Part shown: piece after piece, positions 1 to 10,620 of the stretch
How positions within the stretch are numbered: the first letter of the stretch is position 1
Layout of the letters: each line of letters starts with the position of its first letter
Source: Synchiropus splendidus
Taxonomy: Eukaryota; Chordata; Actinopteri; Syngnathiformes; Callionymidae
Direction: 5' to 3'
Assembly (NCBI RefSeq): GCF_027744825.2
Contig: NC_071347.1
Coordinates: 22,077,001-22,141,000, forward strand
Length of the DNA stretch: 64,000 bases
The notes under the pieces: generated by a model
Database searches by the model: none
What the model saw: the letters and a program-made list of their open reading frames with translations, nothing else
What the model was told of the DNA's origin: nothing
Position numbers and translations under genes: made by a program

Positions 1-662
1 TGTTTACTTCCCAACTGTGAAGACTTTTTTTTATAAAGTTCAAGCCTTCCTTTTCACTGAAATGTGAAAAAGAGAAAAGCCTCTTGAAAATAAAAGCCAT
101 GGAACCATGGAAGCGTTTCTACTCTTCTTTCTCTCTTCCTCTGCTCTTCAACGCCGAGTTAGTGGTCATAATGTTTTTGTGTATTTTAGCTTCCTCGTAA
201 AAAATAGTAATTTATTAAACAAAAAAAACGTAGGATTTTAAAGTGGAAACGCAAACATTAAGTTTGTTCTCATGCACCAGATGTTTACACTGTTCTTAGG
301 GTTCACATTGTGAAAGTCTACGTTTTGGCCGCTAGATGGAGACAAACCCCCATGAAACATCAGGGGGTCAGCGGAAAAAAAAGTCGTTTCCCCGTGGATC
401 ATCGATGACGCTAGAATGAAGTGGCTGTCTGTATATGAGGGACTGGAGACACGCCCTGCCCAAGAAAACAACGCAAGTATGGACACTACATGGTGAATAA
501 ATTATAGTGAGGGTTAACAAACTGTGTTCTCCTTCCTGAAATATCTCTGATATTTTGGTATGTTATGAGAATTAGAAGAGACCCATGTATTCATCACCTT
601 TTCCATGAGTTCTGTCCGAGTCTTTGCGAATCATTTTCAATCTTGAGTGACGTGTTCTGCAG
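1..662. other. Sequence upstream of the first candidate exon
   Basis: No repeat family or coding region is recognised here. The block has moderate AT content and an A run near 222-231. Its last ~45 bases contain a branch-point-like CTTGAGTGAC and a pyrimidine-leaning stretch ending TTCTGCAG, read here as the acceptor of the exon at 663. If that exon is real, this block is intron. Confidence 0.4.
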
Positions 663-731
663 TTTGACCGTGGTGACACCCTGGGCAACACTCCGATCTT
701 CAACAGTCTGGTCCACTGGTGCCGTGCCATC
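663..731 (+). CDS. Candidate internal coding exon (69 bp, phase 0/0), gene unidentified
   Basis: The 69-bp segment is exactly 23 codons and is open in the frame that starts at its first base. It lies between an acceptor (TTCTGCAG) and a consensus-like donor (ATC followed by GTGAGT). The peptide starts FDRGDTLGNTPIF and ends LVHWCRAI, a balanced composition with Trp, Cys and His, unlike simple-sequence translation. Of the other two frames, one opens with a stop codon and the other is open but gives a less protein-like peptide. A symmetric exon of this size is normal for a vertebrate gene with long introns. I do not recognise the protein, and no neighbouring exon can be joined to it with confidence. 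Seen: splice signals and open frame. Inferred: coding role. A chance frame between cryptic splice sites is the main alternative. Confidence 0.45.
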
Positions 732-2603
732 GTGAGTCATGCAGCTCAGCCAGTTGTTTTTATTCATGATGAATCCAGAACATTAAAACCTAAACATTAA
801 ACATTCTAAATGCTCTCTTTCTCTGTGCCCGATAATTCTTTATCGGCTCATGGGTCTGCAGGTCAGACTTGTTTTAAAGGAGGAACAGGGTTCAGGTTTA
901 GGCTGAAGGAGACCCGGGCAGTGACAGATGCCCAGATCTGGACCTTAATCTGAAGAAGTCTTGGCACTGGGCCTCGGACCCTGGACGTCCCGTTCACACT
1001 CCACCGACTGCAGACAAAAGAGGAGAAATCAACAAATCAATGAGCTTTCAGAGCCGCCGGGGGAGGGGAAAGGAGTTTCGGGGGAAGGGCAAAGATCCCA
1101 GCCGTGTTTACGATTGGGCCCAAAGGGGATGCATGGAGATTAGGTCCGAGGGGGGACTGAGGCTGTACGCTGGGCTGAGGGAGTCCAGGGATTAAGGGGC
1201 CGAGTGGAGCCCTGGTTGTAGAGGGCAGCCGTGGACGTGTGGACGCGGGGGCCCTAATCTGCGCCGGCCTTGGCCTGGTGCCCTGCGCGGATTAACCCCG
1301 GGGCCCCGAAGAGTCCAAAAGAACCGGGCTGCTGTTCAGGATTAAGGAGATTCTAACAGGTGTTTTCCTTTGTGGTGCTGAGGCGGCAGTCGCAGAGCCA
1401 CAGAATCATGAAGTGATCAGAGGCTATTGACGGGGCCGCGGCGGGTGTCGGGCTCCAGACCTTCACCCCGCTTTGCTCGGCATTGTGCTCGCTCATGACG
1501 TTTGTTTTGACCCGACATCGACAGAATTATTGAGCCAGAGACGTCGATTTTTCACTCCTTACATGTGAGTGTGTGACTCTTGCGTGAACCATTTGCTGAC
1601 AAACTGATATGACACACACATGTTTGAACCCAGAAATAAGCAGAAATTCCAACAAATATTTTGTTTACTCCTCAGAAAAACACATTTTTAAAATGGTCTC
1701 TGAAGGTTTTAATCCCACTGTGATGCCCCTCGAGGTGATCTGGAGTCATCTTCCTGTGTGTGAGCTGAGCTGCTGTGTTTACACTAGAGCTGCTGAAAGG
1801 CTCCTCGGCGGGAGAGAAACCGGCGGCTCCCTGAGATTTGCCGGCGGATCAGATTAGATGAGGAGGAACACTCACTCACTGTCGAAGGATCAGATGAGAT
1901 TATCGTCGCAGACCCTGGACTGGGAATTAGCAGCAGACAGGCTAATCTCAGCAGGCAATAAAGTGAAACTGACTCTTTTGGAGAAACATCTCAAACATCA
2001 GGAGTTTTATTCGTTGTATGTTCAAGTAAATGAAAGTTTGAAGGTCTGAAATTCCAATCGTAGCGCCCTTGCCATAGAGCTACATCGTGTTTCCCGCCGA
2101 CGCCACCCAGTGGCCGTGCGTCACCGCTCACGCACAGCTCTTCTGAGGAGGCGTTTCCATCAAAACATCACCAATGAGAGACTGAAAGCCGCGTTGCAAT
2201 GAGTAGCCTGTGTCTGATGGTGAAGCTACGCTAGCTGTCACTCATCTGTAGCACGTTGTGCGAGTCATAAGCTAGTTGTTGTCCTTCCCCACAGATTCCT
2301 ACTAAACTGTCAACATTGTTGCGAGGACATCAAGATTTGTTTGTTTGTGTTGTAGGTGACCTGCTGATTGTCTTGGGAGCGATGCTAGCTCAATGGCTAA
2401 GCCTTGCTAATTTGCTAACTGGTGAGACAGAGACAGGCGACGCTTGTCAGCAGCTGCTGCCTCGGATGAATAACCTGCCGACAGGTGAGCACTATGATGA
2501 GGAGTATTTGACCTTTGATAATCTGTTTACACAGTAGCCATTAGCGCTGCTGTTAGCCACAGCCACACTCTGTGTTCTGAGCAGAAAAGTTGTCTGAGCT
2601 CTG
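732..2603. other. Noncoding stretch with a GC-rich block
   Basis: From about 1040 to 1480 the sequence is GC-rich with many CpG steps and contains the GGATTA motif group annotated separately. From 2337 to 2485 there is an exon-like pattern, which I rejected. No transposon family is recognised, and the short open frames match nothing known to me. Confidence 0.4.
1137..1344. promoter_or_regulatory. Group of GGATTA / AGATTA homeodomain-type motifs
   Basis: GGATTA occurs at 1189, 1289 and 1339, exactly 100 and 50 bp apart. Variants lie at 1137 (AGATTA) and 1255 (TAATCT), with another TAATCT at 946. TAATCC/GGATTA is the core bound by K50 homeodomains such as OTX, PITX and GSC (established knowledge). 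Grouping in a GC-rich block is suggestive of an enhancer or silencer, but motifs this short recur by chance and conservation was not tested. Confidence 0.25.
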
Positions 2604-2729
2604 GGATGGATGGATAGATAGATAGATAGATAGATAGATAGCGAGATAGAGAGATAGAGAGATAGAGAGATAGAGAGATAGAGAGATAGAGAGATAGAGA
2701 GATAGAGAGATAGAGAGATAGATAGATGG
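2604..2729. repeat. GATA / GAGATA compound microsatellite
   Basis: The tract begins GGATGGATGGATAGATAGATA, moves to GATA units, then to repeated GATAGAGA units, and closes with GATAGATAGATGG. The two minus-strand frames reading through it (Ser/Leu/Tyr/Ile repeats) are products of the repeat, not genes. Length polymorphism is likely. Confidence 0.95.
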
Positions 2730-3440
2730 TGAATCGACGATGAGCTGCATATCTGGGACCTTGTTTGTTTGTTGGAGACACAAAAGTTTCCATTTTAGGT
2801 GGAACCAGATCTTCACATCACTTTAACAGTGAAGTGTGTGTGAAGGAGGGAGTGAGAGGGAGGAGAAGGCCGGCCGCTCTCCTGCTGGGTCTCTAATGAA
2901 GTGGACTGGGTTCCACCCAGCTGTTGGCCCCACAAAGGTTCAGGATATTTGCACTTGGCTCTTTTGTCTGGCGCCCAACATCTCACCTCCCGATCGCACG
3001 GCCGACACTCGGAAACCGAAGCATCTGGTGTCCACTGGTCTCCTACTGCTTAGGAATGCTCACGCCGCTCCATCTGTCGCCGCCCAGATGAGTCCGGACC
3101 CGTTCACCAAGCCGATGCAACTGAGTGGCGCGCGGCCATTTTGACACGCGCAAACAAAGATCTGCCATGAAGTTTGAACCTCCAGAGGGGCGGAGCTTAT
3201 CTGCGCCTGCGTAGGTGGAGCACGACACAGCTGTGGAGTCTCCTCCGCTTCACATCTGGATGATGTTCTCCGTCTTCACACCCAGGTGCGGCCCACTCGT
3301 TCAGAATCCTGCGCGAAGAAGTGGGTGGGAAACTTTCACTGCTGAGCCTCAGAAGCAAACAAGGTTTTTCATTAGCCTCAGCTGTCAAGTGAAGAAACAG
3401 AGGTCAAGAACAAAGGCCTTGTTTTCTCATTTGACCCACA

Positions 3441-3680
3441 CGTTACATACTGGTATCTCTGTCCTTGTAAGGACCTCGCATGGCCATCACCCTTTCCCCA
3501 GCCTCTCCCCCTGGACACATGGCTCACCAGACTGGATCCCACTCACCCAGTTATTTGAAAGTTTTCTCCCTCAAATTGAGGCTTCACCTCGAGGGGACTG
3601 GTAAAATAGCTGTGTTTCCAGGAACTGGTCCTCACTAGTATCACTACACCACACACACACATCACACACACTCATCACAC
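3441..3680 (+). repeat. Copy 1 of the CCTCAAATTGAGG interspersed element, with CA tail
   Basis: The copy reads in order: GGACCTCGCATGGCCATCA, CCCTTTCCCCAGCCTCTCC, CACCCAGTTATTT, then CCTCAAATTGAGGCTT (the 13-bp palindrome is at 3569-3581), and ends in a CA-rich tract. The same order of blocks recurs at 13.0-13.8 kb and 21.1 kb. The family is widespread in fish genomes; its transposition mechanism is unknown to me. Confidence 0.8.
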
Positions 3681-4330
3681 CCGCTTGTTAACGGACAGCT
3701 GAGGTGTCACACAACTATGCTCGGAGTGTGACATCCTAACTGCCACTGTACTTTTCACTAGATCTTTTCAGCGTGAGCCATAATAAATGAGCAGTCAATG
3801 TGTTCCTCATCTCTTATGTTTACTGTACACAAAGATATGGAAATGACAGACGTTAAGTCTCTCATGTAACATCGACAGTGAAGATGCTTTTATCACTTTT
3901 GTTCCTGACATTTTTTATTTCCTGCCTTTCACTGATAATATATCGATTTATCACTAGGTAAATGTTGATTTTAAAATACTGGATGAGAACAATTGTGATT
4001 TGGAGGCCAACCCTTCAGTTAAAAATAGGACAAAAAAAATAAAAAATAAATAATAAAAAACAGTTCATTTTGCGTTTTTTTTTTCCCCACATTGTTAATG
4101 AAGCCTTAAATTTAGCCAGTTCAGCACGAGGTAGCTTCCGTGCTACACTGTTGTCCACTGTTTACCAAGACTGATACTCGGATGAAGACACTCCAGAGTC
4201 CGTGAATCCGCCTGAACTGCTGCATTCAAAGCAAACGTGTTCCATTAACACGTCAACCGAGCAGCGTTAGCATGTTGTCGCTACATTCGCAGAGTCATTA
4301 TCAACCAATTGGCCCCTTGTTCCCTCCCCA
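3681..4330. other. AT-rich spacer
   Basis: Noncoding, with A/T homopolymer runs around 4028-4083. No gene or named repeat is seen. Confidence 0.4.
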
Positions 4331-4830
4331 CAGGGAGGCTTCGTCCGCACCGCGGTGCCAGCGGCCGCTACACATCCTTCTCCAGCTTCAGCCGGAGAGA
4401 GCGACTTCCTGCTGTGTTTCCGAGTCAGTGACGGAAGTGAAGGAGGAGCTGAGGACACGGAGGTTTGGCTGAGGAGCGTCCCACCAGCGAGTCGCCTCAC
4501 TTCCTGGCAGCTGTCACGCGTCACTTTCTTCCCGCCTCGACGCCTCCTTCACACCTCCACGTGCCGCGCGGACACAGGCTTCACTTCCTGCCAGCCGCCG
4601 ATTCTGCCGCCTGCTGCTTTGGGAAACTTCTCACCACCGGCCTCCTCAGGTGGTGGGGCCCCTGGGGACCCGTTAGCAGGCGCTGGCTGCCACACCAGGA
4701 TGCAAGCCCTGATAATCTGACTCCTTTCATGGCAGTTACTGCTCATGAGTCGCTCAGCAGCCGCTTAATAGGTGTGGAGTCACATGACCATGTCGCGAGG
4801 CTGCGGGATGGAGGTGGGAACTCAGCCGCC
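4330..4830. other. GC-rich, CpG-containing block
   Basis: Several overlapping open frames on both strands exist only because GC-rich DNA has few stop codons. None carries a recognisable domain. The block could be a CpG island or a conserved noncoding element, but no first-exon signature stands out. Confidence 0.3.
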
Positions 4831-4881
4831 ATTTGCTGAGCAGCTGCTCTCAGGCTGATCTGTCGAACCACTTCAAAAACA

Positions 4882-4934
4882 ATCATAAACCTCTGTGTGG
4901 ACTGGTCAGTGGGAGGAAACCAGAGGGCCCACAT
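4882..4934 (-). repeat. SINE-core fragment (V-SINE/DANA-like), minus strand
   Basis: Read on the minus strand it contains CTCTGGTTTCCTCCCACTG followed by a degraded 'AGTCCA...AGAGG' end. This is the conserved central block found in many fish SINEs of the V-SINE/DANA type. Other copies are at 19815, 33941 and 35195. Confidence 0.65.
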
Positions 4935-5490
4935 TTGTTACACTAAATTCCACGATAGATATCAAGATCATTAAGCAGTGTCTTTAAAAACAAAATAGTG
5001 TGTTCTGCATGAAAAATGTTTGTAATATTAATAATAAATCATTTTAAATGAAAGTATTTGATTGATCACATTTTGTCAACAAACAAAATGTCTTGCCAGT
5101 TATGCTGAAGTGAAGTACACAAAGGGCAAAAATAAAAACGTTGTCATTCTGATGATTTAAATTAAAAATGTAAAATTAAACAAAAAAACAAACTTTTTTT
5201 TCTCAGTCACTTTTCATTCAATGTTGATTGTTGGTCTTAAGCACGAGGTGATTTATTGTTATCATAATTCATACGCAAGAAGAGTAAAGTAAATGATGTT
5301 TGACATTGTTTCCTGTTTCTGTCAAGTTAGAGCTGATTCAGAAATCTTTCACCGCCAGTGGTTTTCCCGCTGGAACTTGTACTTTGAAAGGTTCATCTGA
5401 CAGTTGTCTTGCAGTAAAAAGAAAATAAATCAAAATATAAGCTTTTAAATCCCTACTCTCAATCCGTCCGTCTTCTCCGTTCTTATTGTT
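4935..5490. other. AT-rich spacer
   Basis: Noncoding, AT-rich, with short A and T runs near 5183-5200. Nothing else is recognised. Confidence 0.4.
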
Positions 5491-5550
5491 ATGGATGAAA
5501 AAGAGCAGTACCATTGGAAACCATGGGGGCCCAATTTTGCTCCTCGCACA
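5491..5550 (+). repeat. Fragment of the CTCF-motif-carrying interspersed family
   Basis: GAGCAGTACCATTGGAAACC followed by ATGGGGGC matches the central part of the longer copies at 44640-45080 and 62830-63300 (GAGCAGTACCACTGGAAACC then ATGGGGGGCAGTG). Only this central block survives here. Confidence 0.6.
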
Positions 5551-5749
5551 CTGAACCTGAAAAAAATTGATAAGATAATTTATTGTAAATAAAGAAATCT
5601 AAACAATGATATAAACTGAAGAGATGGAAATATATCATAACTATATATACAAATGCAGGAGAATGTTTTTTATCTGGTCTGATACTTTGCATCTGCAGTT
5701 GAGAGGAGACAAGTCGATCATCTGGTTTGTCTCCTCCGCTCCTCTTCAG

Positions 5750-5979
5750 GAAGCGTCTTCCTAGCATGTCTCCCTCTCAGTGCCACGATGCACCATGTGA
5801 TCCCTGGATCCAGAGCAGACCAGGGCCCACAGGAGGATGCTATTGTCCTGCTCTCTGCCCTCGGGCCGAACCATCCTGCAGCAGATCAGCCTCCACCAGC
5901 CTGGGCTGATGCTCCGCCAGCTGCCGGCGGCTCTGGAGCCCGGGGTCGAGGGCTTGGTGGAGTGTGACGACTGTAACAG
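5750..5979 (+). CDS. Exon-like segment with strong splice signals; coding status doubtful
   Basis: A pyrimidine-rich acceptor (CTCCTCCGCTCCTCTTCAG) lies at the left edge and a consensus donor (ACAG then GTGAGC) at the right. No frame is open through all 230 bases. The frame leading into the donor is open only after a stop near 5800, and gives a protein-like stretch beginning MLLSCSLPSGRT at 5839 and ending VECDDCN. It could be a 5' UTR plus first coding exon, a noncoding exon, an exon using a weaker internal acceptor, or a decayed exon. I do not recognise the protein. Confidence 0.25.
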
Positions 5980-6360
5980 GTGAGCGGGGGCTCACTTTCC
6001 TCAGGGCTGGACCCCAGTTGTTTTGGGGGCTCCGAGGGGGCCCCCGGTGATGGATGTGCACAGCTGAGACAGTGTTGCTGGGGGACAGTGAGCTGATGAT
6101 GCTCTGACCTCTGAGGACCACGACAGCTTTTCTGACCCACTGACTCTGCTCAGTGACTGTGAAGGCAGATTAAAGCTGCCGAGCGGCGAGGGAGAGGCGC
6201 CGCGAGGAGCCATGTTGAGCATGTGAAGACGGGATTTCACTGTCACTGTTTTCACCTCAAAAGAGTTGTTTTTATCTGTGACATCCAGTCACACACTGTA
6301 TATTCTTCCCTTTATTCTCATGCTGTATAGTCCCCTCACTACAGTTTTTTATTATTATTA

Positions 6361-6595
6361 TTATAAATAAAATAAACAAAATAGGAAACACAAAATAAAT
6401 AGCTCAGAAAAAGCAAAATGATTAGCATTAAAAAAAAATATATATATAATCACCCTGAAAAATAAAATATATATTCATATGAATAATTACTCAGAAAAAT
6501 AAAAAAATACATTAAACTATACGTACATACATATTACCCATCAAAAAATAATGAAATTATATATATCTAAAATTACCCACAATAATAATAATGAT
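6361..6595. repeat. AT-rich element, copy 1
   Basis: Contains ATAGGAAACACAAAATAAAT then AGCTCAGAAAAA, AATTAGCAT-like sequence, an AT run, and CACCCTGAAAAATAAAATAT. The same blocks occur in the same order and orientation at 11265-11460. No coding capacity. Confidence 0.75.
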
Positions 6596-6599
6596 CATT

Positions 6600-7520
6600 A
6601 TTATTATGATGTTTGCAGTTGCAGTATACTGTCCTGTGCTGGTCACTGTTCTACGTTAGAAAAGTGACACGTCCATAAATCCTTGACATGTGTTTCAATA
6701 ACTGATTTTTTAAAGAGGTTTATGGTTATTTACTCATTGATTTCCTCTGACCGTGGAGCAGCTGCGGAGCTGAGATGGAATCAGTCAAGTCAATATTTAG
6801 TTTGGGATGAGATTAAAGCATCTTCAGAATCAATGATTGAAGGTATTGATCGAGCCTGGTGTTTGGGGATGAGACAGAAGGTGGAAATGGATTCTGTATT
6901 GGAGAATGTGCTGGTGGATAAATGAGGGTCATTTCATACACCTTTGACTGAACAATGAAAACCTTGACTTTTTTTTATATATATATATTTAGAGGGAATG
7001 GTTGAAATGAAATTATTAGAATAAAAATAATTATAATATTACAAAACGGTTTTAGCTTTTATTTTATATTCTTATTTTTTTCTATATGTTATTTATATTA
7101 CTGTTTAATCATATAATAATATATACACTTTAGATTTAATTTGTGTTTATTTGTTTCATTAATGTATTTTACTTCACTTTTTTTTTTACTTTGTTGATCA
7201 TCTTCTTTAATAAAGCTGCTTTTTTTTGTAGCTCATCTTTTAAACCTCTGAAGGTCATTTAACAATGAACGCCTCATTATTATGATGTGTATTTTGGATT
7301 TGCTTCTGGCCACAGTGCAGAGGCCCAGCTCTGCCCCTCAACCACAATTATAAATACACATACACAATATTGCCATTGAATCTCCTGTCGTTTTGAAGTT
7401 TCAGTGCAGGTCCGGTCACATGGTCGGGGTGTCAGCTGGAGGTCCGAGTCAGCAGCTCTGGTGTCTCCCTCTGGACCGCTGCTCTGTAAACACACTTCCC
7501 ATCCATTATCCATCTGGGAT
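6600..7520. other. Noncoding spacer, mostly AT-rich
   Basis: 6960-7230 is strongly AT-rich with several T runs. The short frame at 6683-6925 has no recognised similarity. Nothing else is seen. Confidence 0.4.
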
Positions 7521-7562
7521 CCCTCCCTCCCTCCCTCCCTTCTTCCCTTCTTCCCTCCTGCA
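7521..7562. repeat. Polypyrimidine (CCCT/TTCCC) tract
   Basis: Uninterrupted C/T sequence built from CCCT units and then TTCTTCCC units. Such mirror-like pyrimidine tracts can form triplex DNA and are often length-variable. Confidence 0.85.
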
Positions 7563-7734
7563 TCCTGCACACACTTTGCTCTCACTGTGGTCACCCGCCC
7601 CCCGACACAGTTACATCACTTGTGAACACATTCAGACAGTCGTTGCTAATGAAATATGATATAAAACCATATTCCTCTGCCTCCAGACACATTAGATCTG
7701 GTCTGATGTTGTTTATTGTTGTGAGGCATCACAG

Positions 7735-8620
7735 TCAGAATCGGCTTTCGGACCCCACCAAGTAGGAAAATAAAATGAAATAACATAAAAACTCTCCATC
7801 ACTTCCAACGCGGGTCATGACTGGTGAGGAGGACGGTGCTGAGATGCTGCAGGGCATCAGGGAAGTCATGCGTTGCTGCAGGTGGAAGGTTTGAAGAGAA
7901 AAACACGGTGTCTCTGTGTAGACCAGAGGTGAGGAACCATCTCCTCATCCAGCCATCATTCTAAATTGAACACATTTTTTTTCGGTTTTTATTCTCTATA
8001 TGTTCAAATTCTTCCAACAAATGATGCTCATTTCTATCATTCATTCAAACCGACCTGTTTTCAAGTTACTCATCACACGGTTCTGTCGCCAAAGCATTCA
8101 ACTCTTAAAAACATCTTTAATATTCACCATTAATATTGACAATCTTTCAACAGAAATGTTCAGTGGCTGCTCATTATCGCCCCTCTGAGGGTGGATGAAC
8201 ACCAGCAGTGTGACGGAGGGTCAGAACAGGGGTGGAGCCATGTTGGGGACTGAATGTGAAGCCATTTAGCCCCAGAATTCTACTGACAGAAGCAGCTTGT
8301 TGTTGCCCTGGAACAGCACTATGTGTTTCCAACCCAAACTATCACCTGGTCTGTACTTGTTCTCTTGAAAACATTTAGCTTCAGAGGGTGCAAACTTCTT
8401 GTCGTGGAGAAACCCAGGAGCTGCTCCATCACATGGTGGCGTGGAGGCTTGTTTTTCCGAATGGAGCAGATGAACCATATGACCTTGAACCCACATGACC
8501 CATAAATCAGCTGATATGAAGCTATTCAGCGTCTTGAGTGCTGTTGTGTGCCAGTCGGGAGGTCAGAGGTCAGAGGGAGACTTTGTGCATTTCAAGGCAT
8601 GTTTGGTCTGGAATAAGCAG
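7735..8620. other. Spacer with a degraded retroposon tail
   Basis: AGTCAGAATCGGCTTTCGG and the next ~50 bases resemble the AGAATCAGATTTATTG tail better preserved at 38700. The rest of this stretch shows no recognised repeat or gene. Confidence 0.3.
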
Positions 8621-8624
8621 CGAT

Positions 8625-8665
8625 GGGAGGGGGGGCGGGGCCTGGAGGGGAGGGGGGGCGGGGCC
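8625..8665 (+). promoter_or_regulatory. Tandem GC-box / G-run pair
   Basis: GGGAGGGGGGGCGGGGCC occurs twice, at 8625-8642 and 8648-8665, separated by TGGAG-type sequence. GGGGCGGGGC is the SP/KLF GC-box, and the G runs are long enough to support a G-quadruplex. No gene start is visible nearby. Confidence 0.4.
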
Positions 8666-9109
8666 TTCCTTGGTGTGTTTGGTGGGACAGCTGGTGCCGG
8701 GGCAGCTGCTCAGCTGTGGGGTCGCTGGGAAACTGCTCCTCCCTGCCCAACGCAGGAAGAGGTTCTGCATCTGCTCAGCTGTCGCCCCACCGGACCCCAC
8801 CACCTCCCCCTCGCTCCATCAGCTGAGAGCAGCAGGGGAGACAGCTGGCCTGTTACGTTTGGCGAGAGGAGGGCGGGGGGGGGGTCTGACATCATAGCCA
8901 TTTAAACACTGTTGCCGACCAATGGCTGCGCTGTCTTCATTAACAAGGGAGTGACAAGCCTCGCTGGAGCTGGGCAGATCAAAGCAGCTCGAATGTTGAT
9001 CCCTGCTGGAGCTGGTCAGTGTTCGTATGAATATTCAACACCGCGTCCGCTCGGTTTTGATCTTGTCATAGTGACCTTTCTGGAGACAGCTGGAATGTAG
9101 TAAGTACTT

Positions 9110-9113
<4 letters not shown>
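8666..9113. other. GC-rich flank, no gene recognised
   Basis: GC-rich up to about 8890, with another G run at 8874-8884, then mixed sequence. Overlapping open frames reflect composition only. Confidence 0.35.
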
Positions 9114-9157
<44 letters not shown>

Positions 9158-9160
9158 TAT
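9114..9160. repeat. Poly(A) followed by (AT)n
   Basis: About 28 A residues run directly into ten AT units. A poly(A)-simple-repeat junction can be the relic of a retroposon 3' end on the + strand, but no recognisable body lies upstream. Confidence 0.9.
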
Positions 9161-10512
9161 CCCTTTGCTTAAAAATAAAATGATATCAAATAATAACAAT
9201 AGTTGTAATAATAATCATTTAATTCAACAAAAAATAATAATAAAAAAACAAATCTTTTTGAGGTATTGCAATTCATGTTGCATTATTTTTTGTAACTTAA
9301 TCATTAAAAATGTTTTTTAATATCAAAAATATTTCAATAAAATAAAAAAAAACATTTTATTAGATGACTATGTCTACATTTATCATTTTATCACTTTGTG
9401 TATATATATATTTAATTTTACAAAGAAGCTCAATAAATTCCAATGATCAAGTTAGACAAAACAATGATAATCAGGTGCAACAGCTCTCAATACTCTTGCT
9501 CCATAACACACATCACACGTTGTTGTTGTGATGACTGTTGCAGTGATGCCGGCTTGGTCAGCTGACGCTCCCACTCTGGACTATGTTCCCAACAGTTGCC
9601 TGAATATAAACCTTGGAAGAACTTGGACTCAAAAGCCTAGAGTTTGACTCTGGTACTGCAACATCTTAAAACTCTTCTGTGGAAGGAAACTTATTTTAAA
9701 AATGCGTGTAAAAAAAAAGCATTAAAGAATGAAGTGATATAGTAAAAAGTCAAATATGGAGCAGAAAGTGCAGAACAGAAATGAAAAAGACCAAAGTTCT
9801 ATGAGTCTTTGTCACTTATTAAATGGATTTCATCTTGGGTTCTGTTGAATATTGAAAAGTCTGCAGGCTTCAGTGATGGCTGATCCACTGGCGGGACGTT
9901 TATGTGAATCAGATGTGAATCCATGACTTTATTTCTGCAGTGACAGCAGCAGATCGAGCGGCTCCCTCTGTGAGTCGCCTTCCACCGACGTGGAAAAAAA
10001 ACACTTTTATTCTTGTGCCGAGTGATTTGTGACGATGGCGGACAATTGCGGCTGACAGCGGGTCACGGGCGCCCGGATGCCGCACCCGGACAAAGACCAC
10101 GTTCCGATGGTTTAATGTGAAAAACGGACTGGTTTGTGATGTGTCATGCTAACTACGTGTACCCAAGGAATCCACATGGGTTTCCTCCTGGGTCAGAGGC
10201 GATGGAGGGGGGAGGGCTCAGTCTGGGGAGTTAAAATGAGCAGAAGTCGAAGTTGAATGAAGGAGGGAGGCGGGGGGGAGCCTGGTCTGATCCGGGTCAC
10301 CGTCACATGTGACGGCAGCAGCCAGTGCAGTGTCCTGAGCTGTTCTGTGGGAGTGAAGCTTCGCGGTCCTGAGAGGTGGGCAGTCGCCGGCGGGGACCGT
10401 GGTTTCAATACTTCAGGGAGCGGCGTGTCGCTAACCACGACTTCTGATGACGAAGACGCGAGAGAAGGAAGTGTCGAGTGGCCAGAGTCTCAACCATCAT
10501 CTACACATGACT
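9161..10512. other. Noncoding spacer
   Basis: 9161-9440 is very AT-rich. The remainder is mixed, and the small open frames at 9909-10514 have no recognisable features. No repeat family was identified. Confidence 0.35.
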
Positions 10513-10620
10513 GAAACTGTTACCGTAAATTCTGGACCATAGAGCGCACCGGAATATTAGCCCCACCCATTAAATGTAAGACGGAAAATAAAAAGCATAT
10601 TTTCTTCAGTTCAGTCACCT
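10513..10620 (+). repeat. 'TATA(A)G...ATTAGCCCCACCCA' element, copy 1
   Basis: TACCGTAAATTCTGGACC then ATAGAGCGCACC, GGAATATTAGCCCCACCCAT and TAAATGTAAGA match the copy at 53381 almost base for base. The consensus is a common fish repeat with a 'CCGGACTATAAG' start. It has no coding capacity and the mobilising enzyme is unknown to me. Confidence 0.7.

Noticed and set aside
2337..2485. Exon-like segment between TTTGTGTTGTAG and ACAG/GTGAGC
   Set aside because: One frame is open, but the segment contains GCTAGC/GCTAA-type simple words common in fish intergenic DNA. The peptide is Leu-rich and unrecognised, so I did not list it as a feature.
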